From the NCBI GenBank assembly GCA_018260755.1, contig JAGTWP010000008.1, positions 1 to 9,850 of the forward strand: a stretch of 9,850 bases of DNA, in the 5' to 3' direction. Of this stretch, positions 1 through 6,068 are shown one piece after another; position 1 is the stretch's first letter, and each line of letters begins with the position of its first letter. A model generated the notes under the pieces. That model worked only from the letters and a program-made list of their open reading frames with translations, searched no databases and had not been told where the DNA came from. This DNA is from Candidatus Altarchaeum sp. (GTDB lineage Archaea > Altiarchaeota > Altiarchaeia > Altiarchaeales > Altiarchaeaceae). The position numbers and the translations under genes were made by a program.

Positions 1-2
1 AT

Positions 3-26
3 TGAAAATTTATTTATAAATTTTCA
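3..26. repeat. Short perfect inverted repeat (hairpin-like)
   Basis: Positions 3-13 and 16-26 are exact reverse complements (11-bp arms, 2-base spacer TT), made almost only of A and T. It lies just upstream of the transposase remnant, so it could be a decayed IS end, a transcription stop hairpin, or chance in very AT-rich DNA. The arms are visible directly; the role is a guess. Confidence 0.35.
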
Positions 27-51
27 GTAAATTTTTGTACCCTCTGAATAG

Positions 52-237
52 TTACTAAAAAATCCTAAAATTCTATGTAAAATATTAGGTGAAATAGGAA
101 GGCAAAATATTATACCACAATATTGCCAATATCTTTTAAGTAGCCAAATAAATTATACATTGACGAATTTCGCTGATCATAGTGGAGGGATTAGTCACGA
201 CATGATAAATAGGCAATTAGGAAAGGAAAAAATTTAA
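52..237 (+). pseudogene. Truncated IS transposase, N-terminal remnant
   Basis: The frame from 52 to the TAA at 235-237 reads about 61 residues without an ATG at its head (an in-frame TAG lies at 49-51). It contains the stretch QYLLSSQINYTLTNFADHSG followed by GISHDMINRQLGKEKI. This resembles the start of archaeal and bacterial DDE transposases in which a helical N-terminal region (Y-T-x-T-N-x-A-D-H, then S-H-D-x-I-N-R) comes before the catalytic DDE core; my recollection is IS701-like, which I cannot verify here. The stop comes where the family would continue with a Pro-Trp segment and the first catalytic Asp. I find no continuation in any frame up to 376, so the catalytic part is deleted. 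It is inactive and marks past insertion and decay at this edge of the accessory region. Confidence 0.6.
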
Positions 238-331
238 ACAACAAGAGATGAAAATAAAATTTGTTATACGATATGAGATATATGAAGACTGCAGCATAAA
301 GGAAATTAAAGTTCCAAGAGAATAATCAGAT

Positions 332-351
332 AAAAAGAAAAAAATAAAAAA
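332..351 (-). terminator. T-rich transcription stop for the dapL-side unit
   Basis: Read on the - strand, this interval is a run of T tracts broken by single A and C bases (tttttt, ttttttt and ttttt runs), 25 bases after the stop codon of the TM2-like pseudogene. Archaeal RNA polymerase stops at such T tracts without needing a hairpin. It is the first strong T tract after the long - strand gene series, so it plausibly ends that transcript. Inference from composition only. Confidence 0.4.
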
Positions 352-376
352 TTTAACCCCTCTATTGCTTAAAAAT

Positions 377-628
377 TTACTTTAAATTTTTGAAAACATA
401 AAATTCCCTATTCTGCACAAAAGCAACTCCGTCAAGCAACGCCCAAATCCACACTAAAAACGCCGTTAACAATCCAAGCCCAAATAATAGAATAAGAGGC
501 ATACTCACAATTAAAACTCCTATTTGTATTAATCCTCTTTCTCCTTATCTATGTATTATTGTTCCAAGACCAGGTAAAATCAACGCATTCAACACCAAAC
601 CAATTATGTTTTTTGTATCCTTGTCTAT
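377..628 (-). pseudogene. Broken small TM2-like membrane protein gene
   Basis: On the - strand, the frame from 628 to the TAA at 377-379 encodes 83 residues interrupted by one TAA (545-547, codon 28). The first half reads IDKDTKNIIGLVLNALILPG then LGTIIHR. After the stop come GERGLIQIGVLIVSMPLILL and a segment ending in VWIWALLDGV. This is the pattern of small archaeal TM2-like proteins: hydrophobic helix with PGLG, short polar loop with G-x-x-x-G-L-I-Q, second helix, and a W-I-W-A-L motif. The codon where Met is expected is ATA (626-628), with no ATG, GTG or TTG just upstream. Two separate lesions, start loss and nonsense, make it a pseudogene unless the base calls are wrong. It begins 28 bp after the dapL stop on the same strand. 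Confidence 0.6.
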
Positions 629-656
629 TTTAAATTTTGGTTAAATTTCACAAATT

Positions 657-1844
657 TTAAAATAAATCCTTAATCCTTTCAATTCCCTCTACAATTTTCT
701 CCTTGCTTTGTGTTATTGCGAGCCGGACAAATCCCTCTCCGTATTCGCCAAAGCCCACACCCGGAGTAAGCACAACACCTTTTTCAATTGCATTATCACA
801 AAATTTCATACTCGGATTTTCCTTAAATTTCTCCTTATTAACCTTAATCCATATATAAAATGTTGCCTTTGGTTTTTCAAAATTTGCTCCTAATTCATCC
901 AATTTCTCGCACACAACATTCCTCCTTTCTTCAAAAATTTTCATATTTTGCCTTTCTGTTTTTTCAACATTTTTGTTAGTTAACGCCTCAATTGCCGCTA
1001 TCTGAATTGCATTGAAAACCCCTGAATCAAAATTTTCCTTAACTTTTTTCAGTAAATTTAAATTTTCGCTTTTTCCGACTGCAAATCCGATACGCCATCC
1101 GGTCATATTGTATGTCTTTGAGAATGAGAACATTTCTATCACAACTTTTTCTGCATCCTTAATCTCAAATATACTCGGAGCAACATAATTGTCATAAGTC
1201 ATCTCGCTATAAGCATTGTCATAACACAGCAAAATTTCGTTTTCAATCGCAAAATCCACAACTTCCTTTAAAAATTTTATACCTGTAACCGATGATGTAG
1301 GATTATTCGGATAATTCAGGAACATTAATTTTGCTTTATTGCCCCATGTTTTTAAATGTTTTACATTCCCTTTTAATTTATCTAAGTCAGGTAAAAATTT
1401 ATTTTCTTCTTTTAAAGGCATCTGAATGGGATTTCCATCTGCAAAGATTATTGATGTTCTATAAACAGGATAACCCGGATCAGGATAAATTGCATACTCG
1501 CCAGGATTAATTATTCCTAACGGAATATGTGCAATACCCTCTTTTGAACCAATCAATGTACAAATTTCATCTTCGGTAAAACGGACATTAAATCTTTTTT
1601 TCATCCATTTTGAAATTTCAACCCGCAAATCCTTCATTCCTGCATAAGAAGGATAATGATGCGTTTCAGGATTTCTTACTGCTTCGCATAATTTTTCAAC
1701 AATTGGTTTTGGTGTAGGTAAATCAGGGTCTCCGATGCTCAAATTTATTATGTCCTTTCCTTCACTTTTTGCTTTTGCTACCTTTTCATCCACCTCTGCA
1801 AACAAATACGGAGGCAACGATTGAATGCGGTTTGATGGATTCAT
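657..1844 (-). CDS. dapL: LL-diaminopimelate aminotransferase-like (class I/II aminotransferase)
   Basis: A 395-residue PLP-dependent fold-type I aminotransferase of normal family length. Visible signatures are the N-terminal SIGDPDLPTP, the HHYPSYAGMKDLR substrate-side motif, IYPDPGYPVYR, NYPNNPT (177-183), the cofactor Asp and Tyr in YDNAYSEM (D209, Y212), the Schiff-base lysine K243 in FSFSKTYNMTGWRIG, and the carboxylate-binding R374 in GFVRLAI. The overall sequence matches archaeal DapL2-type enzymes, which convert tetrahydrodipicolinate to LL-diaminopimelate using glutamate (EC 2.6.1.83), making lysine without succinylated intermediates. A closely related class I aminotransferase with another substrate cannot be excluded. 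The start at 1844 is the natural N-terminus; its leader is A/T-rich with no good Shine-Dalgarno. It lies 26 bp after the upstream nuclease stop, so it is probably co-transcribed with the restriction genes. Confidence 0.85.
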   Translation of the reverse strand: MNPSNRIQSLPPYLFAEVDEKVAKAKSEGKDIINLSIGDPDLPTPKPIVEKLCEAVRNPETHHYPSYAGMKDLRVEISKWMKKRFNVRFTEDEICTLIGSKEGIAHIPLGIINPGEYAIYPDPGYPVYRTSIIFADGNPIQMPLKEENKFLPDLDKLKGNVKHLKTWGNKAKLMFLNYPNNPTSSVTGIKFLKEVVDFAIENEILLCYDNAYSEMTYDNYVAPSIFEIKDAEKVVIEMFSFSKTYNMTGWRIGFAVGKSENLNLLKKVKENFDSGVFNAIQIAAIEALTNKNVEKTERQNMKIFEERRNVVCEKLDELGANFEKPKATFYIWIKVNKEKFKENPSMKFCDNAIEKGVVLTPGVGFGEYGEGFVRLAITQSKEKIVEGIERIKDLF

Positions 1845-1870
1845 TTTAAATTCATCTGTTAAAATTTGGT

Positions 1871-2704
1871 TTATTTTGTTATTATTAGCATCTTTGTAAC
1901 TGTTGTATATGTCTTTCTTCCAAAAGAGAAAACAACCTCATCTTTTTTGGAAACTGTCTCTCTATTGAAAAAATCATCAATTTTTTTGAACACAAGAGCA
2001 AAATTTCTTTTTAACTCCCAGCTTTTTTCAGGATTATCCTTCTTTAACAGGACAATGAATAATCGGTTATCCGCTCCGAATCGCTGGGCACCTTGATTTT
2101 CATACAGCCAGATTGCTAAGTCAGACGGATTTTTTATAGCATCAGCTGGGGTGTATCCACGCGGTAGATATGTTACTTTTAAGTCAAATGGCTGTCCATC
2201 AAAGAATATATCAATCCCTTTTATGTTTTTAATAGTAGGAATTACTTTTAAATGGGTGCTTATATGTTCTTCAATTAGCACAGTTGTCCAATGATTAAAC
2301 CAAGTGCAAATAACATAGTTTGTTATATCATCATGAAGTTTTGCCTTCACACTATTTATCAATTCTTCATATCGGACAATTCGTCTTACATATTCAGATT
2401 GTATCCTTTGATCTAACTGTCCCTGCACTACTCCCCAGGAAAAAGTTTTAACTTTTAATAGTTCTTTCTTTAAATCTTCATCAGAAATTATAGATCTTCG
2501 CTCTTGGATTCTTTCTGCATATTTTAGCATAATAAATTCATCAATTGTTTTTTCATCTGGGACTTCTTCCAATATTCGCTTTATAATCCATGTTGCTGAA
2601 CCCACATTAGAAACCCCTAAATTTAACGCAAGTATTTTTAACTGGATGAGTGGAATACAACTTAATTTTAGATTCAAAACCTCTTTTTGACTCAATAACG
2701 ACAT
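1871..2704 (-). CDS. Putative type II restriction endonuclease (SAP-like domain plus PD-(D/E)xK)
   Basis: A 277-residue protein. Residues about 16-48 (IPLIQLKILALNLGVSNVG and following WIIKRILEE) fit a SAP helix-turn-helix, a small DNA-binding fold. Residues 160-180 read NIKGIDIFFDGQPFDLKVTY: an Asp at 165, then D174-L-K176, which fits the D...(D/E)xK metal site of PD-(D/E)xK nucleases. E145 in LIEEHIS lies on a preceding helix and could be the extra acidic residue often seen there. No signal peptide or membrane segment is visible. The ATG follows the stop of the methyltransferase remnant by one base (TGA-A-ATG), so it is translationally coupled to a broken methylase gene. That is the usual place for a cognate restriction enzyme. 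Family assignment rests on motifs and context; the target site is unknown. Confidence 0.6.
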   Translation of the reverse strand: MSLLSQKEVLNLKLSCIPLIQLKILALNLGVSNVGSATWIIKRILEEVPDEKTIDEFIMLKYAERIQERRSIISDEDLKKELLKVKTFSWGVVQGQLDQRIQSEYVRRIVRYEELINSVKAKLHDDITNYVICTWFNHWTTVLIEEHISTHLKVIPTIKNIKGIDIFFDGQPFDLKVTYLPRGYTPADAIKNPSDLAIWLYENQGAQRFGADNRLFIVLLKKDNPEKSWELKRNFALVFKKIDDFFNRETVSKKDEVVFSFGRKTYTTVTKMLIITK

Positions 2705-2705
2705 T

Positions 2706-3038
2706 TCATTTCATTTTTTTAAATAACATTATATATTCATGTTTAAAAATATAAAAACCCCCAACCAAAGCCCTATATCGCCAAAGTTCTTGTTGATTCA
2801 TTTTTCCCTTTGTTTCTTCAAAATTTTTAACAATTATACTTTTTAACAAATATCCTCTCTTTAAGACCTCATTCATGCAGTAAAAACCTAAAGGTATCCA
2901 CTCACCCTTAGAATATTTGTCGCCGATAACAAGTGCAAAATATCTTCCTTTTTCTAAAAAAGGAGTTACATTATCAACAACTTCGCCAAACATCTTTAAA
3001 AATTCTAACAATGATAATTTACTGCCGATATAATTCAT
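2706..3038 (-). pseudogene. N-terminally truncated second DNA methyltransferase (C-terminal remnant)
   Basis: This 110-residue frame matches the last ~97 residues of the complete methyltransferase at 4249-5382 without gaps: about 59 of 97 residues are identical by hand count. Shared blocks are VIGDKY, GEWIPLGFYCMNE, LKSII, WRYRAL and YIFKHEYI. It lacks the SAM-binding DPFLGSGTT motif and the PPY catalytic motif, so it cannot methylate DNA alone. It starts 12 bp after the HNH gene stop, so the missing 5' two thirds were lost at that junction. The frame is intact and has an ATG, so a small protein may still be made, possibly as a partner of the adjacent nuclease. At 61% identity it is a remnant of a second, related methylase rather than a recent copy. 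Confidence 0.65.
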
Positions 3039-3050
3039 GTTTTTTATTCT

Positions 3051-3737
3051 TTATTTTTCATCTTCTGGATATAATTTTTTAAAAACTTGATCTACAGCCT
3101 CATTTGCCGATAGTTCACTAATCTTTTTTACAATAACTTTTCTATACTCGACAGGATCATATTGATAACATCCTTTACAACCTAACTCCTCGGAATAATT
3201 TTCATCCCCAATATAAAAGTCATATGGGTTGCCCTTAATATTTTTTGCGTTCCAGCGTTTGTTAGTTTCCTTGCATTTTTTACAAATTTGCCTCTTGATA
3301 TCATTTGCCGCTTTTGAAAGTGGTTGAAAATCAGTTAATTTTTGTTCTGTTAAATTTGAAAGTCTATGATTATTCTTTCTTCCATCTTTATGGTCAATCT
3401 CAATCTTTGTATTCTCAGAGTTTCCATTGACTCCCAGCATTACACAATTTCTCATTTTGTAAAAATCTTTAATATCTTTTCTGATATTTTGATTTAAAAT
3501 TTTTTTATTACTGAATCCAGATAAGCGGATCCTATCAATTGAATTTCCATTTGTTATATTTTTATCAAACTCAACGGCATATTCTTTTGCTAAACTAGAA
3601 TTTGATCGACACCAGCTTCCACCGTTTCCAAGTTGAAGTTTTTTGTATTTACCAACAAACTCTGGCACTGAAACCCACCGACTTACAACCTGTTTATTGG
3701 GAATTGCGAGTTCTAAAAATAATTCCTTTTTTGTCAT
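3051..3737 (-). CDS. HNH (beta-beta-alpha-Me) type II restriction endonuclease
   Basis: A 228-residue putative restriction enzyme. The nuclease core is at residues 112-150: IEIDHKDGRKNN gives D115-H116, followed by the segment FQPLSKAANDIKR (Q138, N145). The D-H...Q layout resembles the R.KpnI active site (Asp-His...Gln), a known HNH-type restriction enzyme. Two CxxC pairs, C152/C155 and C187/C190, flank the segment RWNAKNIKGNPYDFYIG and would bind a structural zinc. The N-terminal ~100 residues are unrecognised and probably contribute site recognition. It lies 17 bp downstream of the ART-like gene and just upstream of the truncated methylase. Its likely protective methylase is the complete one at 4249-5382, inferred from linkage. 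The cleavage site cannot be told from sequence. Confidence 0.7.
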   Translation of the reverse strand: MTKKELFLELAIPNKQVVSRWVSVPEFVGKYKKLQLGNGGSWCRSNSSLAKEYAVEFDKNITNGNSIDRIRLSGFSNKKILNQNIRKDIKDFYKMRNCVMLGVNGNSENTKIEIDHKDGRKNNHRLSNLTEQKLTDFQPLSKAANDIKRQICKKCKETNKRWNAKNIKGNPYDFYIGDENYSEELGCKGCYQYDPVEYRKVIVKKISELSANEAVDQVFKKLYPEDEK

Positions 3738-3754
3738 ATTAAAATTATTATTAG

Positions 3755-4252
3755 TTAATAAAAAGTAGCTTTTTTATAATTAAAAAGAACAAATTCTTCT
3801 CCCGTTGCATCGGGATCGTAATATCTGATTCCATCATAACCCAAAGATAAAACTTTTTCTTCTAAATTATTCTTATTTTCTCTCAAAAAATTTTGGTCAT
3901 CAAGTAAATTAAGAAAGCTAAAATCACCTTTTATTTTTATAGTAAAGTCTTGCGGATTATCCAAGTTTTTAGAATAAAAATTTACCAATGCGTTTTTATC
4001 TCTTCCCAAATACAAGCCCACGCCAACGCCGCAATTTGATTTTTGAAATTTATTTTTATCAAATCCTTTGCTTAAAATTTTATTCTTGTTTTTTTGAGAG
4101 TTAGATTGATGATAATAAATTCCATTCACAAAATTGTTTGGGTCGCTTAAATTAACAGAATAATCTCGGCTTCCATATTCTTTTATTAAATATTCTTCAT
4201 ATTTTTTATGAAGCTTCTTTATTTCATTTTTCTGTTCTTCAAAAGTTTTCAT
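3755..4252 (-). CDS. ADP-ribosyltransferase-fold-like protein in the restriction operon
   Basis: A 165-residue soluble protein that I do not recognise as a named family member. Its motif layout fits ADP-ribosyltransferases of the H-Y-E type. YYHQSNSQKNKNKILSKGFD provides a histidine (H48) at a strand end followed by a helix and 'GF'. GVGVGLYLGRDKNALVNFYS provides a glycine-rich turn, Y81 and a helix. GYDGIRYYDPDATGEEFVLF places E152/E153 before a final strand, where the catalytic glutamate normally lies. Residues 1-25 form a charged helix, perhaps a coiled coil. The ATG overlaps the methyltransferase stop by 4 bp (ATGA), implying coupled translation and linked dosage. Possible roles are a DNA- or protein-modifying toxin or effector, or a regulator of the restriction genes. 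The fold is a motif-level inference; activity is unknown. Confidence 0.5.
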   Translation of the reverse strand: MKTFEEQKNEIKKLHKKYEEYLIKEYGSRDYSVNLSDPNNFVNGIYYHQSNSQKNKNKILSKGFDKNKFQKSNCGVGVGLYLGRDKNALVNFYSKNLDNPQDFTIKIKGDFSFLNLLDDQNFLRENKNNLEEKVLSLGYDGIRYYDPDATGEEFVLFNYKKATFY

Positions 4253-5382
4253 TTTTTGAAAATTAAAATATACTCGTGTTTAAAAATATAATAATCGCTT
4301 GAGAGTGCCCTATATCGCCAAATCCTTTCTTTGTTTTGTTTGGCGCGATTGCCTGCCATATTCTTAATTATAATACTTTTTAGCGTTAATCCCAATTTTT
4401 GCGCTTCATTCATACAATAAAATCCTAAGGGAATCCATTCTCCAGCAGTATATTTATCGCCGATAACAATTGCCAAATATCTGACATTTTCTAAAATTTC
4501 AATGCTATTTTCTAAAACTTCTGCAAATTTTTCTAAAAATTCTTTTAGAGATTTGGCGTTTGATAAATCATCTTTCAAATCACTAAATTTAATTATATCG
4601 GCATATGGTGGGTGCAAAATTGCCAATTGGACATTTTTCTTTTTGTGATTTTTTAAAACTTCCTTTACTTTTTCAAAAGTTTCAATTTTTGTGCTATCGC
4701 CAGCAATCAAATCAGAAAAATTATTTTTTGGCTCAACATTTTTTCCAACAAAATCAACAAGTTTTTTCTGAATATCAATTCCTATAAAATTTCTATTTAA
4801 ACTTTCTGCCTCATATGCGGTTGTTCCACTTCCCAAAAATGGATCAAAAACAATTTCATTTTTCTTGGTGTATCTTAAAATTAATTGATGTGGGATTTGC
4901 GGAATAAAATTGCCGTGATAAAAGCCGTTATGTTTTCCTGTTTTATCTCTTTCAGGAATAATCCAAAGACTATCTGTGATGATTTCATCATACTCCTTCC
5001 ATCTAAGAATATTTATGTCATTGATTTTACTTGTTTTGATTTTTTGAATCCCGTTTTCTAATCTTTCTAAATAATATTTTGCTCTTTCAATTGTTTGTGA
5101 TTCTAAAATTTGATCAAATTCGGAAATTAAAACATCTTTGCGTAAAGAGACCGTGTCGCCATTAGCATCAATATTTACTATACCTTTTGTATCTTTTTTA
5201 GGCTCAGTTATAATGTCTTTTAACATACTTGTTCGCTTCTTAATAGAATTTAAATCTTGTAGTATGTTAGGTTCAACTAATACTTCAATAAATTTTTCTT
5301 TGTTTAGAATCACAGTTCCATGAGTAATGGGCGGTGATTCCAAATTTTCTAATGTTAATTGAATCGTATCATTATCCTTCAT
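4249..5382 (-). CDS. DNA methyltransferase of a type II restriction-modification system (N6-adenine or N4-cytosine, gamma-like order)
   Basis: A 377-residue SAM-dependent amino-methyltransferase. Motif X-like residues (FIPQIPHQLILRYT, 159-172) precede the SAM-binding motif I, VFDPFLGSGTTAYEAE (D180-P-F-L-G-S-G-T-T), then FIGIDI (motif II-like), and motif IV as LAILHPPYADIIKFS (257-260). The order X-I-IV matches the gamma class. Residues 1-120 form a helical N-terminal extension; the last ~100 residues are shared with the truncated paralogue at 2706-3038. The motif IV reading HPPY, instead of the usual D/N/S-PP-Y/F/W, is notable. Its expected role is to protect host DNA from the linked HNH and/or PD-(D/E)xK nucleases. 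It starts 35 bp after the PF04008 gene and overlaps the ART-like gene, so expression is probably from the upstream promoter. Confidence 0.8.
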   Translation of the reverse strand: MKDNDTIQLTLENLESPPITHGTVILNKEKFIEVLVEPNILQDLNSIKKRTSMLKDIITEPKKDTKGIVNIDANGDTVSLRKDVLISEFDQILESQTIERAKYYLERLENGIQKIKTSKINDINILRWKEYDEIITDSLWIIPERDKTGKHNGFYHGNFIPQIPHQLILRYTKKNEIVFDPFLGSGTTAYEAESLNRNFIGIDIQKKLVDFVGKNVEPKNNFSDLIAGDSTKIETFEKVKEVLKNHKKKNVQLAILHPPYADIIKFSDLKDDLSNAKSLKEFLEKFAEVLENSIEILENVRYLAIVIGDKYTAGEWIPLGFYCMNEAQKLGLTLKSIIIKNMAGNRAKQNKERIWRYRALSSDYYIFKHEYILIFKK

Positions 5383-5417
5383 TTTTTAAATTTATGTTTT
5401 AAATTTATCCATTATGC

Positions 5418-5915
5418 TTAAAATTTATATCCTATTTTTCTTAAAAATTTCCTTCTTTTTTCAATGTCTGTTTTACTTTCAATTCCCTTACTTTTTAATC
5501 CGTCAATTACTCCTAAAATTCCCCTTCCCTGTTCTGTTTCGGCAACAACCACTTCAACATCATTTGCCGTTGCACAATAAATGCCACATACTTCCGGAAC
5601 ATTCTTGATTGCGTTTAAAAAATTTACCGGATATGCGTCCTTAATTATGATTATAAAGCTATGTCCGCAGGATAAATTTAATGCATTCTTACCTGCTATA
5701 TTCTTTAATTCTTCGTCATTTCCTTCAACTCTGATTAAACAATCTCCGGATGATTCTGTAAATGCAATCCCGAATTTTGCGTTAGAATTGATATTGAGCA
5801 TTGCCTCATATAAATCCTCTGTTGTTTTAATAAAGTGTGCCTGTCCTAAAATGATGTTTGTATCAGATGGTTTTTCAATATTTATTACCTTTACTGAAAA
5901 AGTTTGTTCATCCAT
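5418..5915 (-). CDS. PF04008 family protein ('adenosine-specific kinase')
   Basis: A 165-residue protein of normal length for this small archaeal and thermophile family. Diagnostic blocks are KFGIAFTESSGDCLIRVEGN (about 47-66), the GHSFIIIIKDAYPVNFLNAI segment, NVPEVCGIYCATAN and VVAETEQGRGILGVIDG, ending with RRKFLRKIGYKF. The family name comes from structural genomics reports of adenosine/AMP binding; its physiological substrate is poorly established, so the kinase label should be treated with caution. It is cytosolic with no export signal. It is the first gene of the long - strand series and is divergent from pgk across 153 bp. Its promoter probably also drives the restriction genes that follow 35 bp downstream. 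Confidence 0.85.
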   Translation of the reverse strand: MDEQTFSVKVINIEKPSDTNIILGQAHFIKTTEDLYEAMLNINSNAKFGIAFTESSGDCLIRVEGNDEELKNIAGKNALNLSCGHSFIIIIKDAYPVNFLNAIKNVPEVCGIYCATANDVEVVVAETEQGRGILGVIDGLKSKGIESKTDIEKRRKFLRKIGYKF

Positions 5916-6068
5916 TTTGCTTATTTTTGATTTTTATTTTTTGTAATTTTTTGCTTATTTTCAGTTTTTCTTTATTTTTGTAATTTTAATTACTATTGAT
6001 ATTTCTAATTAAATTTAATTTAAAAATTTAAAAGAATTACAATTTAAAAAATTTAAATAAAATTTAAA
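5916..6068. promoter_or_regulatory. Divergent promoter region between the PF04008 gene and pgk
   Basis: A 153-bp intergenic stretch, almost pure A/T, separates two divergent start codons and must hold both promoters. Repeated AATTTAAA blocks occupy about 6009-6068, ending directly at the pgk ATG, so many positions could serve as a TATA box and no single one can be chosen by eye. No Shine-Dalgarno sequence precedes either gene, which fits leaderless or very short-leader transcripts. Confidence 0.5.

Noticed and set aside
248-325. 25-codon frame starting MKIKFVIRYEIYEDC after the transposase remnant
   Set aside because: Too short to support, no recognisable family; could be a leftover of a lost gene but there is no evidence beyond an open frame.
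3006-3038. NYIGSK at the start of the methylase remnant, resembling the opening motif of D12-class adenine methylases
   Set aside because: The segment aligns in register with the corresponding part of the neighbouring complete methylase (DLSNAKSLKEF), so a chimera with a D12 enzyme is not needed to explain it.
5581-5946. 121-codon open frame on the + strand
   Set aside because: It lies antisense within the well-supported PF04008 gene and its low-complexity hydrophobic translation matches no family; a shadow frame.
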